DNA from: Bacteroidales bacterium
GTDB lineage: Bacteria > Bacteroidota > Bacteroidia > Bacteroidales > Tenuifilaceae
Assembly (NCBI GenBank): GCA_013141385.1
Contig: JABFRB010000019.1
Location: 124,001-188,000, forward strand
Reading direction: 5' to 3'
DNA: 64,000 nucleotides
A model generated the notes under the pieces. That model saw only the letters and a program-made list of their open reading frames with translations, ran no database searches and was not told the origin of the DNA. Below, one piece after another: positions 34,659 through 43,083 of the stretch (its first letter is position 1; the number at the start of each line of letters is the position of its first letter). Both the position numbers and the translations under genes were made by a program.

Positions 34659-36230
34659 ATGAAGAAAACAACCAAAGTAAGCCTTGGAGGTTTTACATAT
34701 GATATTGAAGAGGATGCCTATATCCTGCTCGAAAATTATATCAATTCGCTTAAACAAAAACTAAGCAACGATAAGGATAGTCAAGAGATAATTAGGGATA
34801 TTGAAGAAAGAATCGGTGAACTATTAACCGAAAAGAAAGGTAATGCAGAGGCTATTTCTATTGAAGTTATTCAGGAGATTATTGGAATTCTTGGAAAACC
34901 AGAAGAGATTGCCAATGACCCAAACGATTCAAGTCAAGCAAATTATAGCACTCGTACTCAAAAAAGATTATATCGCGATTCCGATCATTCCTACGTTGCG
35001 GGTGTTTGCTCTGGGTTAGGTGAGTATTTTGGAACGGATCCAATCGTAATGAGAATAATATTTATTGCGTTAACAATTCTTCAAGGATTCGGCCTACTAC
35101 TATACATAATTCTATGGATTGCCGTACCAAGGGCAAATTCTCCAAAACAAAAACTTGAGATGAAGGGTGAACCAATTAATGTTGCATCTATTGAAAAAAC
35201 AATTCGTGAGGAATATTCTCAGGTAAACGAAAGCCTAAAAAAGAAAGGGGTAGCAAGTTTCATTGAAAAACTGGTGTACTTCATTGGACGACTGGTATAC
35301 TGGTTCATCCAAGTTCTTCTTGTTATTGTAAAAGCAATTGCCATAATTATTGCCGTTGTTTTAATTGTTACAATGCTAATTTTACTCTTTGTTGTACTCA
35401 ATATAGTATTCTTTGGAGGGGTACTACTTAGCAGCGCCTTCCCCGAAATACATGGAATTCCACTTGATGAGGTTATAACATCGATGTTTGAGTTTAGCTC
35501 AAGTATTTGGATTACAATTCCTATTTTCTTAGTTATTGCTATTCCTATTTTCGCAATCCTTTACCTTGGAATTAGAATTCTTTTCCGATTTAAAGCTCGC
35601 GATGGTATTGTTGGTATAGTTGCAGCTGGAATTTGGATTATCTCTATTGCAATTCTAGCTATGACCATATTCTATCAGGCAAAGAGCTTTACAATTCGAA
35701 AAAACGTAATCGAAACGGTTAACCTTTCGCCAAAACTTCAAAAAGGAGAAACCTTAATAATTAAGGCGAACGAAATTGGAGATAGTTTATACACCTATCA
35801 CAATCGGTCATTCATTTTTGAGGACTATTCGATTGAAAAGACAAACGGTCAAACAATAATTAAAGGACGGCCAAGCTTAACAATCGCAAAGTGCGATAAA
35901 GAATTCCCAGTAATTACGTTTACTAGGAAAGCAAGAGGAGCTAACAACCTTGTTGCTGAGATGAATGCAAAAAAGATAGCCTATAATTACTCCCTAAAGG
36001 ATTCCGTACTAACCTTTGATTCATATTTCACAGTTCCCGCTGGAGAGAAATGGAAGTTGCAAGAACTATCAATCACATTACAAATACCAGAGGATTATAA
36101 AATATATATTGATAACTCGACTGAAAGCATTATGAATCTTAGACAGCCAGCATATAAGTACTGGCCCGATGAGATTATGGATAAGAAATGGTCAATGAAA
36201 GAAAACATATTGAAAGAACTTGAAGAATAG
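34659..36230 (+). CDS. PspC domain membrane protein, long form
   Basis: This 523-residue protein repeats the N-terminal layout of the gene at 33736: MKKTTKVSLGGFTYDIEEDAY, the RDIEERIGELL helix and a PspC domain (YRDSDHSYVAGVCSGLGEYFG, ending IILWIAVPRA). It then has about four further membrane segments (about 185-355) and an exported or cytoplasmic C-terminal domain of about 160 residues with beta-rich sequence resembling DUF2807-type adhesin-like folds; that assignment is uncertain. It probably acts with the PadR regulator in sensing envelope state. Confidence 0.88.
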   Translation: MKKTTKVSLGGFTYDIEEDAYILLENYINSLKQKLSNDKDSQEIIRDIEERIGELLTEKKGNAEAISIEVIQEIIGILGKPEEIANDPNDSSQANYSTRTQKRLYRDSDHSYVAGVCSGLGEYFGTDPIVMRIIFIALTILQGFGLLLYIILWIAVPRANSPKQKLEMKGEPINVASIEKTIREEYSQVNESLKKKGVASFIEKLVYFIGRLVYWFIQVLLVIVKAIAIIIAVVLIVTMLILLFVVLNIVFFGGVLLSSAFPEIHGIPLDEVITSMFEFSSSIWITIPIFLVIAIPIFAILYLGIRILFRFKARDGIVGIVAAGIWIISIAILAMTIFYQAKSFTIRKNVIETVNLSPKLQKGETLIIKANEIGDSLYTYHNRSFIFEDYSIEKTNGQTIIKGRPSLTIAKCDKEFPVITFTRKARGANNLVAEMNAKKIAYNYSLKDSVLTFDSYFTVPAGEKWKLQELSITLQIPEDYKIYIDNSTESIMNLRQPAYKYWPDEIMDKKWSMKENILKELEE

Positions 36231-36269
36231 AATATTGATTGGTTAGATTTGAATTTTTACAAAAGCGAG

Positions 36270-36298
36270 AGTCCCCCTTAATTCAAGGGGGATTTTTC
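36270..36298 (+). terminator. Terminator of the PspC operon
   Basis: Stem TCCCCCTT (36272-36279) pairs with AAGGGGGA (36285-36292) around a 5-base loop, followed by TTTTTCATT. It lies 40 bp after the last stop of the operon. Confidence 0.85.
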
Positions 36299-36417
36299 AT
36301 TCAACAATATGGCGAATATATTCACCATAAAACTTTTCTGTTAATCTGGCATATCAGTAGAACAAAGGCGTTGAGGAATAAAACTTTTCGTATTGGGTGT
36401 TTTTTTATTGTCAATTA

Positions 36418-36448
36418 TTTGGAACAAGGCAAAATTATATTACTTTTG
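36418..36448 (+). promoter_or_regulatory. Promoter of tRNA-Gln
   Basis: TTTG near 36418 and TACTTTTG at 36441-36448 fit the Bacteroidota consensus. The expected transcription start falls about 20 bp before the tRNA. Confidence 0.6.
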
Positions 36449-36475
36449 CCCTGCCTTTTTTGGGCGATATATGAT

Positions 36476-36546
36476 TGACCTATGGTGTAGTGGTAGCACA
36501 GCAGATTTTGGTTCTGTTAGCCTAGGTTCGAGTCCTGGTAGGTCAA
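36476..36546 (+). tRNA. tRNA-Gln (anticodon TTG)
   Basis: The cloverleaf is complete: acceptor arms TGACCTA (36476-36482) and TAGGTCA (36539-36545), D-arm GGTGTAGTGGTAGCAC, anticodon loop TTTTGGT with TTG at its centre, and T-arm with GGTTCGAGTCC. No CCA is encoded, so it would be added after transcription. A strong terminator follows at once. It marks the border of the accessory block to its right. Confidence 0.95.
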
Positions 36547-36556
36547 CAGAAAAATG

Positions 36557-36602
36557 CACAAACCCTCTTTAAACAATGTTTAAAGAGGGTTTGTTGTTTT
36601 TA
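36557..36602 (+). terminator. Terminator of tRNA-Gln
   Basis: CAAACCCTCTTTAAAC (36559-36574) is followed by AAT and its perfect complement (36578-36593), then TTGTTTTT. The 16-bp stem would also terminate transcripts of hipT coming from the right on the other strand. Confidence 0.9.
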
Positions 36603-36619
36603 GAGAGTTTATTTATGAT

Positions 36620-37606
36620 TCATCTTTTCATCAAATGTTTTAATCGACCTTGATAGGATTGCCAATAATTTTTTTTCGTACTCTCATTTAGGAAAGAGGC
36701 GGCTACCATTTTTTCAACCAAATCAGATTTTGATAGCATCAATGACAAAATACTATTAACCGTTTTTTCATTTATTCCTGTATTCTCTGCAAGGATGGCA
36801 AATTGCTCGCTAATTTTCCCTTGAGCTAAATTTCTTGGTAACAGACCATCATTAAGCGCAAAATCTTTATCATCAATATGAATACGACTATTAAGCAGAT
36901 CGTAAGCAGGGCTTAACCTATAATCGCCCATTGGCGTTTCTAACAACGAAAAGTTTTTAAAATGAGCATCCCCATTTGAAAATAGATAATTAAATACAAG
37001 CAGTTTCAAAAGTTTGGGCGATTCCAATTTATAGGCAGGTAAATGAACCTCCATTAATTTAAATAGATCCAGATAGTTTCCTAAATATTTATAATGGTCT
37101 CCATGAGTCTGTGGTGTTCTTCCTGCCAACGATGCAAAATCATCCTGTCCAAGTTTAGTTCCATCCTCTTTTACATCAAATCGCTTTGTAATATATGCCA
37201 GTGAGCCATTTTTAAAGAAAATCAGTGCATTTTCAGCGGTTTCTATTCCATAAACCTGTCGGGCAATTTGCATAGTTAAGTGCTCGTTAGCAGGCATTTG
37301 ATCAGGCTTTTTACCTATGCTTGGGATTGGTTTTAAAATATAGGTGCCACGCTCTCCCTCATTGACAAGTCGTAACTTGTTTTTTTCGAGCAATACGGAA
37401 AATTTTTCCTGCACTCCCGAAATGGACATTCGCTTTCGGTTGTCGTCAAAAAGTTCATCTGTTTCAGGATTGCTTGCTGGTGAATCATAAGGCAATATAT
37501 GATTTACCTTTTTACCTTGAAATACTCTGTTCAAACAGGTTTTGCTATAGGTATCAAAGCCTTCAGCCAATGTGCCGGGGCAATATTTTATCTTAGGTAA
37601 ACTCAT
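36620..37606 (-). CDS. hipT: HipT-like serine/threonine kinase toxin
   Basis: This 328-residue kinase matches the catalytic part of HipA without the N-terminal subdomain. The Gly-rich loop is RMSISGVQEKFS, with Ser61 and Ser63 forming the SIS motif used for autophosphorylation in HipT. The catalytic loop is FSNGDAHFKNFS (Asp213, Asn218), and Asp236 in SPAYDLLNS is the metal-binding residue, so the enzyme looks active. HipT of E. coli phosphorylates TrpS, HipA phosphorylates GltX; the target here is unknown. The gene overlaps hipS by 4 bp (ATGA). Order hipB-hipS-hipT matches HipBST. Confidence 0.9.
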   Translation of the reverse strand: MSLPKIKYCPGTLAEGFDTYSKTCLNRVFQGKKVNHILPYDSPASNPETDELFDDNRKRMSISGVQEKFSVLLEKNKLRLVNEGERGTYILKPIPSIGKKPDQMPANEHLTMQIARQVYGIETAENALIFFKNGSLAYITKRFDVKEDGTKLGQDDFASLAGRTPQTHGDHYKYLGNYLDLFKLMEVHLPAYKLESPKLLKLLVFNYLFSNGDAHFKNFSLLETPMGDYRLSPAYDLLNSRIHIDDKDFALNDGLLPRNLAQGKISEQFAILAENTGINEKTVNSILSLMLSKSDLVEKMVAASFLNESTKKNYWQSYQGRLKHLMKR

Positions 37607-37932
37607 GTGTTTTCTATGCTAACAACCCGAACAGCACCAATACTATCATTTTTTGCAGTAGTAATTAATAATCCAAAATAATCATTTTGGTCGATTCTAT
37701 TATACTTACACACTACCAGTTTATTAGAGCCTTCGGGTAGCATATTGTAAAAAAAAGGGAACAGGAATTTTGAATGATACTCTTGTTGGCTTTTAGGCAG
37801 TGTAAGGCTGATGCTGGGTTTGCTTCCGTTTTCAATCCATCCTGTGTTATATTGGAATGTGAACGAGCCATCATCATGCTGCGTTAACACACCTGCCTCC
37901 TCATCTTTATAAAATATTTTGGCTCTTCTCAT
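37603..37932 (-). CDS. hipS: HipS-like protein (HipA N-terminal subdomain)
   Basis: This 109-residue protein equals the N-terminal subdomain 1 of HipA (AKIFYKDEEAGVLTQHDDGSFTFQYNTGW, then ISLTLPKSQQEYHSKFLFPFFYNMLPEG). In HipBST systems this separate small protein, not HipB, is the main antitoxin. Its start and stop overlap its neighbours by 4 bp on both sides, so the three proteins are produced together. Whether it neutralises HipT here is inferred from the known system. Confidence 0.88.
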   Translation of the reverse strand: MRRAKIFYKDEEAGVLTQHDDGSFTFQYNTGWIENGSKPSISLTLPKSQQEYHSKFLFPFFYNMLPEGSNKLVVCKYNRIDQNDYFGLLITTAKNDSIGAVRVVSIENT

Positions 37933-38147
37933 TTGTTATGAGATAAATCCTTAACCTTTAAACACACCTCTAGCCCTAAGGCATCGGCTAATTTCTGTAG
38001 ATTTCCAAGCGTAGGATTCCCCTTTCCACTTTCGAACTGCTTTAATGTTCTTAAGCCAACACCAGATAGTTCAGCCAAAGTTTCCTGAGTTACTTGAAGC
38101 GCTTCTCTTCTATTTTTTATGGTATTTATCAGCTCCTTAAAGTGCAT
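37929..38147 (-). CDS. hipB: HipB-like helix-turn-helix regulator
   Basis: This 72-residue Cro/C1-type protein has MHFKELINTIKNRREALQVTQETLAELSG, the recognition helix VGLRTLKQFESGKGNPTLGNLQKLADALG, and a short tail. I chose the ATG at 38147, because an upstream TTG at 38177 would place the promoter -7 box inside the gene. It should bind the repeated AAAGTGCA sites around its own promoter and repress the operon, alone or with HipS and HipT. Confidence 0.9.
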   Translation of the reverse strand: MHFKELINTIKNRREALQVTQETLAELSGVGLRTLKQFESGKGNPTLGNLQKLADALGLEVCLKVKDLSHNK

Positions 38148-38280
38148 TATCTTGCTCTTTTTTATGCAAAAATACAATTAATTTAATTAATTGCAACACA
38201 AAGTGCAATTTATAGCACTTTTCGGTGCGTTTATTGTTGTGGATGCTTAATAATAATTTGAAAGTGCAGTATAATGCACT
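38139..38280 (-). promoter_or_regulatory. hipB promoter with repeated AAAGTGCA operators
   Basis: On the minus strand TTG (38196-38194), a 19-bp spacer and TATTTTTG (38174-38167) form the promoter. Two inverted repeats lie upstream: AAAGTGC-N8-GCACTTT (38200-38221) and AGTGCA-N6-TGCACT (38263-38280). A half-site AAAGTGCA (38139-38146) covers the start codon. Three copies in 142 bp suggest cooperative autorepression by HipB. The 180 bp from 38281 to 38469 show nothing else. Confidence 0.72.
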
Positions 38281-38469
38281 ATTTGGAGGAACACATCCAA
38301 ACTAAAAAACACGGAGAAATTCGAAACTACATCAACAACCAACATGTAAAATCTAAAAAACTCAATGCTTAGTTGCGATTTAGGTAAAAACCAGAGGGAA
38401 ATAGACTAATAATAATCACCTGAAATGATGCTTGATACAACGAATTAAAAAAGTAATATTTAAATCACA

Positions 38470-39165
38470 CTACTTTTCAGATTCTAATCCATTTAATACA
38501 TCCTGTGGATTTAATAATTCTTCAATCAATTCATGCACCCTAGTACAAGGATTATGGGTTGAATAGCGTTGGTCTGTATATTTTTGTTTTAACTGTTTTG
38601 CCCATTCTATTGCTTGCTCTTGATTTCCATAATTTTCTAAAAAAGAAAAAGTGCAGAAGTCGTTTTTCAAATATTTATATTTAACAAAACCCGATTTCTT
38701 TCTAATTTCTCTCTCAAGATATGCTTTATAGTCTGCTCTTTTTAACCCTGTATTTACAAATTGAAAATGCAGCAAAAACCATAATTCAAACGCCTCATTT
38801 GTCCAAGCGCAATTGACACTATTTGCATGTGCCTTTATTATTGCTCCATTAAAATTATCATCAGGAAAATCATCTTTATCAAACACAACCCAAACTCGGT
38901 CATATTTTCTACACGAAATATCACGTTGTCTAATTGCATAGTCAACTAATCCAATAGTATTTCGCCCAATACCATCAACTTTTAACTCAACCGTTCCTCT
39001 TGGTAATTTATCTTCCAATGCCTTAAAATAGTTAGGTTCCGTCTTTTCACCTTCACAAACAATAAGAAAGTAAACTAGTTTAGTACGAATCTCAACACTA
39101 CGTTTTTTCTCCTCTCTTTCAAAACGTTTTTTTATAACATTATCAATCTTTGCTACTCTCGCCAT
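38470..39165 (-). CDS. RloB-like TOPRIM-family protein
   Basis: This 231-residue protein fits the RloB family: YFLIVCEGEKTEPNYFKAL with the acidic Glu of a TOPRIM fold, DRVWVVFDKDDFPDDNF with the DxD pair, and NCAWTNEAFELWFLLHF. TOPRIM proteins of this kind can be nucleases. It overlaps its ATPase partner by 23 bp, so the two are one functional unit. The pair resembles PARIS (AriA ATPase with AriB TOPRIM) and OLD-type systems in design, which suggests phage defence; the rloA/rloB name comes from restriction-linked ORFs and does not show a function by itself. Confidence 0.87.
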   Translation of the reverse strand: MARVAKIDNVIKKRFEREEKKRSVEIRTKLVYFLIVCEGEKTEPNYFKALEDKLPRGTVELKVDGIGRNTIGLVDYAIRQRDISCRKYDRVWVVFDKDDFPDDNFNGAIIKAHANSVNCAWTNEAFELWFLLHFQFVNTGLKRADYKAYLEREIRKKSGFVKYKYLKNDFCTFSFLENYGNQEQAIEWAKQLKQKYTDQRYSTHNPCTRVHELIEELLNPQDVLNGLESEK

Positions 39166-40354
39166 TTGAAATTAATTTAGTAAAATCACCAATGAAAGGA
39201 ATAGCACCATAGCGTCCCGCAATATAATCCTTTTCAAATGAACGATCATTGCGCACTTTGTTACCATTTGGTTCAATATATTCTACAAGAGAATATAAGT
39301 CTGTTGCTTCAAATCTATTCTTCTCCGTAAAATAAATTTGATCTCTTCTGAAACAACCAAAATTCAAAAGATTCGTGTCATGAGTTGCAAAAACTAATTG
39401 CGCATTTCGATTGTTATGAATTGGAGAATTAAACAATTTTACAATAGCCATTGTAAGCAAAGGATGTAATTTAGCATCAAGTTCATCAATTACAGTAAGT
39501 GCGCCTAATTTCAACCCATATGTTAAATGGCCAGCCATATCATACAATTTATTCGTACCTGCCGATTCTTGTTTTAACAAATCGAATTCATGTTTATCAA
39601 TTACATTTCCGCTTTTATCAAACTTATTATGGATTGTTAAAATTCTACTGTCTTTTAACACAAAATCTTGAATTCCTAATCCCAAAGGAGATAAAAAATC
39701 TTTTATCCAAATAGTCAAGTCAACATCTTTTAGAAACCCTAGTGTTAAAGGTTTTCCTTTTTCATGTAGTAATCCAGAAAGGTTGCTTTGTTGATTAAAC
39801 CAATTCATTATTTTTTTTGAAATTGTACCATTGAATTGATCAACAATAGATAGAAAAAGTGCATTATCTCTAGTCTTTTCTTCAAGACCGCTTCCTTCTA
39901 CAAAATCTTTAGTTACTTCAATAGAATCATTAACTCTAATAAACAAAAGTTTCTCTTTTCTTATTTTACGTTCATATAACCATTCTGAATGAATAATCTT
40001 ATTGCTAGCTTCAAATCCATAACGATAGCGAACGCCATTAATTAAGATTAGGATTTCAAAATGTGAGGGTTGATTTTCGGTTTCTGTACTTAATAAAAAA
40101 GGCACTACATCTATCTCTGAAGTAGAATTATTTTGGGCAGAGGTCATTAGTATCCATCTCATTCTATCCATCGCTTTAAGAAAATTGCTCTTTCCGCTCG
40201 AATTTGCACCATAAATTACTGCACTTCTCAATAATTTATAATTGCCTGATTCAATTACATTCTCTAGGTTTTCTTTAATGGCTGTAGCCTCAAGGCTAAG
40301 AGTTTTTTTATCTTTAAATGAAAGATAATTACCTACTTTGAATTCGATCAACAT
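39143..40354 (-). CDS. RloA-like AAA/ABC-type ATPase
   Basis: This 403-residue ATPase of the AAA_15/SMC-like type has Walker A YGANSSGKSN (about residue 50), a signature-like ESAGTNKL, Walker B LTVIDELDAKLHP and the switch His in FATHD. It begins MLIEFKVGNYLSFKDKKTLSLEA, the typical opening of these proteins. The middle part is variable, as expected for a sensing region. It overlaps the RloB-like gene and would gate its activity. A defence role is inferred from family and from the hipBST neighbour. Confidence 0.9.
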   Translation of the reverse strand: MLIEFKVGNYLSFKDKKTLSLEATAIKENLENVIESGNYKLLRSAVIYGANSSGKSNFLKAMDRMRWILMTSAQNNSTSEIDVVPFLLSTETENQPSHFEILILINGVRYRYGFEASNKIIHSEWLYERKIRKEKLLFIRVNDSIEVTKDFVEGSGLEEKTRDNALFLSIVDQFNGTISKKIMNWFNQQSNLSGLLHEKGKPLTLGFLKDVDLTIWIKDFLSPLGLGIQDFVLKDSRILTIHNKFDKSGNVIDKHEFDLLKQESAGTNKLYDMAGHLTYGLKLGALTVIDELDAKLHPLLTMAIVKLFNSPIHNNRNAQLVFATHDTNLLNFGCFRRDQIYFTEKNRFEATDLYSLVEYIEPNGNKVRNDRSFEKDYIAGRYGAIPFIGDFTKLISNGESSKD

Positions 40355-40593
40355 GATTTCGGTGTTTTTTGAGATTTACCCTCAAATTATACATCAAATA
40401 TAATTATTTTATCAACACAATATTCTTTTTTGAGAAATAATCTCAAATTAATCATTCACTGCAACTAAATTAATTGTTGTAAAATCCAATTGGAACATTT
40501 CTAAAATATATCACGGTATTTGTTTTTAGGATGATCCACATGAATGCAATAAGTATAAAACAGATCCCCAAAAAATATTTGTAGAAATTATAC

Positions 40594-41805
40594 CTATCGC
40601 ACTATTTCAATAAAAAACGAGTAATAAAACCTATCGGCAGGGCAAATGCGGTAAATGGAAAAACCTGTGTTGCTTAGAATATCGAAGAATTTATCAAATC
40701 GTTCTGCCTCCTTAAAAACATCAACTGTATCATTCCAAAGGGTGTTGGCGTATGATATTTTATTTGCATAGTAAATCTCTATTTTCTTTGAAATGCTTGT
40801 GTCCCCTAAAATTGAGGATAAGGATACTTTTATATTCTCAATCCCTGAGTAATACTGGCATACAAGTATTCGCCCTCCGTCTGATAACATGTTGTTCAGG
40901 TGCTTAAAGAGACTCACCTTTTCGTCATGTGTAAAATAAAACAATACATAATTGAGGAGGATTAAATCAAACTTATCGTTTGATTGGTAATCGAATATGC
41001 TATTATTGTGAATTGTAACTCGTTCATTATCTTTAAACTTCTGATTAGTTGCAGCAGCAACCTCAGGGTTTAACTCAATTCCAGTAACAGAAATAGCAGG
41101 GTTATTAACTACTAAAGCATCAATATAATTACCAAAGCCACATCCAATGTCCAGCGCATTTTTTATAGCTGTTGTTTCACCAATGAGCGTAACGTGATTT
41201 ACAAACTTCTGCTTTGTATAATTGTTGAAAGCGTTTTCGCCAGAACCCGTGTAGTAACTCTCGCTGAATGGGTTTTTTATTTTTTTTCCCACCTCAAGTT
41301 TTTCAAGGTTGATAAGTGTTTCGCATAAACGGATCTCATAGTCCAACTTCTTTTCACAAATCATCTTTTTCCATGCTCTACCTATGGATACTTGAGAATC
41401 GTTATGCTTATAGTAAGCGATTAGTTGTAATATAAACTGGTAGTGGCGCAACTGTGTCTTTAGTGGTCTAAACTGGTTTGCTTCGCAATACTTTGGAAGT
41501 AAGATTACTTTGTTTCTGGTAACAGTAACCATGTCCAATTGTAAAAGTAGGTGAGCAAAATCGGAACCAGATGCCATTAGTTCCTGCCACTGTTTCTGGT
41601 TGTTAGAAATTATTTTTAAACATACAACCCTCAAAAAATCCAAAAACATATTGTAGAAGGATAACTTACGACTAGGTAATGACATTGGAATTATATGGCG
41701 CAGTAAACCAATAAATCCTTCAAGTGATCGAGAATTTTTGAGAAAATTATTTGTAATAACTGATTTCTCTATTGTTTGGAGGGGAATTGCTTGAAATTGT
41801 TTCAT
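40594..41805 (-). CDS. Class I SAM-dependent methyltransferase with N-terminal helical domain
   Basis: This 403-residue protein has a C-terminal class I methyltransferase domain: motif I ALDIGCGFGNYI (about residue 215), the acidic end of strand 2 in VTGIELNPE, and FDLILLNYVLFYF as motif II region. The first about 190 residues are helical and resemble the dimerisation region of small-molecule O-methyltransferases, though weakly. The substrate is unknown. It lies alone between the RloAB pair and the isoprenylcysteine-type methyltransferase and does not look like a DNA methyltransferase, since no catalytic (D/N)PPY or PCQ motif is present. Confidence 0.85.
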   Translation of the reverse strand: MKQFQAIPLQTIEKSVITNNFLKNSRSLEGFIGLLRHIIPMSLPSRKLSFYNMFLDFLRVVCLKIISNNQKQWQELMASGSDFAHLLLQLDMVTVTRNKVILLPKYCEANQFRPLKTQLRHYQFILQLIAYYKHNDSQVSIGRAWKKMICEKKLDYEIRLCETLINLEKLEVGKKIKNPFSESYYTGSGENAFNNYTKQKFVNHVTLIGETTAIKNALDIGCGFGNYIDALVVNNPAISVTGIELNPEVAAATNQKFKDNERVTIHNNSIFDYQSNDKFDLILLNYVLFYFTHDEKVSLFKHLNNMLSDGGRILVCQYYSGIENIKVSLSSILGDTSISKKIEIYYANKISYANTLWNDTVDVFKEAERFDKFFDILSNTGFSIYRICPADRFYYSFFIEIVR

Positions 41806-42040
41806 TAATAAATTGGAATTTAATCTTTGATTTGTAACGTTTTATAAATTTTTATATGGCCTAAATTGCCTGAATTATCATTGAGATCATTATTATTGCT
41901 ACTCATTGCGAGCAATGTGCTGTTTTTTATCAATAATACTGGTTAAAGCACGTCATCTAAAATCATCAAATTCCTATATAATAGCGCATTAACTATGGAT
42001 TTATCTCCAAATTTTTTTGCGATGACCCTACTCTTAACTA

Positions 42041-42070
42041 AAAACCGATATCGTTCGGTTTTTTTTATTT
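42041..42070. terminator. Hairpin terminator between two methyltransferase genes
   Basis: AAAACCGA (42041-42048) pairs with TCGGTTTT (42055-42062) and is followed by T-runs on both strands. It would end transcription of the gene at 42127-42594. The rest of the 320-bp gap 41806-42126 shows no ORF. Confidence 0.7.
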
Positions 42071-42126
42071 TTTATATACAAGGTTCAATTATCTCAATAT
42101 CAAATCTATTTCAAAGAAAATGGTAA

Positions 42127-42594
42127 TCACAAATATCTTCTTACATTTTTACAATACTCTACCCATTGATCTTTGAATTTACCTTGCAAGAATTTTTCCT
42201 CGCCGAGAATTATTATATGATGAATAAGGGTAGCAATTACCAAAAACGCAATATTTAACCAATGTGGCACATAAATACACGAGGCAATACCCACCATTAT
42301 TACGCTTACATATATCGGGTTACGACTAAATCGATATAAACCAGTAGTTTTTAGCGTTGTTTCCTCAGCAGGTAATCCTACTCTTAAGGATTCTCCAAGA
42401 TTGGAGAGTGAAATAATAAATATTATTAGTGCAGGAATAAATATTAGCAAAAGGTTAATTATTAGCACAATGTTGCTAAACTCATAAGCATGAACAAACC
42501 GCTTCAGAAATAGGAAAATGATATTCCCAACAAAGGATAATTTTCCAATGTAAAATACTACGGGGTTGATTGTTGCAGTTCCGAATAGTTTCAT
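42127..42594 (-). CDS. Isoprenylcysteine methyltransferase-like membrane protein
   Basis: This 155-residue membrane protein belongs to the ICMT/PEMT-type family. After about four helices it has the conserved LKTTGLYRFSRNPIYVSVI and the C-terminal EEKFLQGKFKDQWVEYCKNVRRYL, which bind S-adenosylmethionine and shape the active site. The bacterial members methylate unknown small or lipid substrates. It has its own terminator and no obvious operon partner. Confidence 0.87.
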   Translation of the reverse strand: MKLFGTATINPVVFYIGKLSFVGNIIFLFLKRFVHAYEFSNIVLIINLLLIFIPALIIFIISLSNLGESLRVGLPAEETTLKTTGLYRFSRNPIYVSVIMVGIASCIYVPHWLNIAFLVIATLIHHIIILGEEKFLQGKFKDQWVEYCKNVRRYL

Positions 42595-43020
42595 TTGTAA
42601 AGATTTTAAATTTATAATTCAAAGTTACGGATCAATTGATAATGTATCACAATTCTAATGTGCAAATGAGAACTTTTTTATGCTCATTTTATCAGAATGG
42701 ACTATAGTATTGAATTCTCCCTCGCCATTCGCACTTGCTTGGAATTTGGATACCACTCTCCTACTGATATTTACTTAAAAACAAGTATTATTTTGATCTG
42801 AGAACTTTTTGGCATAATTACCCCATCGCAAATTGCGATTTTAATAGTTTACATTAACTCATAGGGCATTGCTATGCTTGGATTGTGAATGGCTTGTATT
42901 TTAAAAGGTTTACTAATATTTTGCTACCCCGAAGATTTTTCAAGAGATACGTTAACCTCTCGTATATCAAAATAATCCATCATTTTTAAGCCCCAATCTT
43001 ATAAGAATAATATTATCCTG
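42595..43020. other. Gene-free interval before the teneurin-like gene
   Basis: This stretch has no credible ORF. A palindrome ATCGCAAATTGCGAT is at 42835-42849, similar to one near 12278-12292. The promoter of the large gene follows at 43021-43059. Confidence 0.5.
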
Positions 43021-43059
43021 TTTAATGCTTTGCATTAAATGGTGTAATTTATATTTTTG
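43021..43059 (+). promoter_or_regulatory. Promoter of the Rhs/NHL gene with overlapping palindrome
   Basis: TTTG (43029-43032), a 19-bp spacer and TATTTTTG (43052-43059) are an exact Bacteroidota promoter. The palindrome TTTAATGC-TTT-GCATTAAA (43021-43039) covers the -33 box, so a repressor may act here. The ATG follows at 43084. Confidence 0.7.
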
Positions 43060-43083
43060 TAATAACCCTAATACTAAAACCCT

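Noticed and set aside
36231-36475. Protein-coding gene between the PspC operon and the tRNA.
   Set aside because: The open frame there runs through the terminator and the tRNA promoter and matches no family.
40594-41805. DNA methyltransferase belonging to a restriction or BREX-type system with the RloAB pair.
   Set aside because: It has the class I SAM fold but neither (D/N)PPY nor a cytosine-type catalytic motif, and no restriction gene is nearby.
36476-42600. Genomic island integrated at tRNA-Gln.
   Set aside because: The accessory block starts next to the tRNA, but I found no second copy of the tRNA 3' end and no integrase between 36,600 and 43,100, so integration is unsupported.
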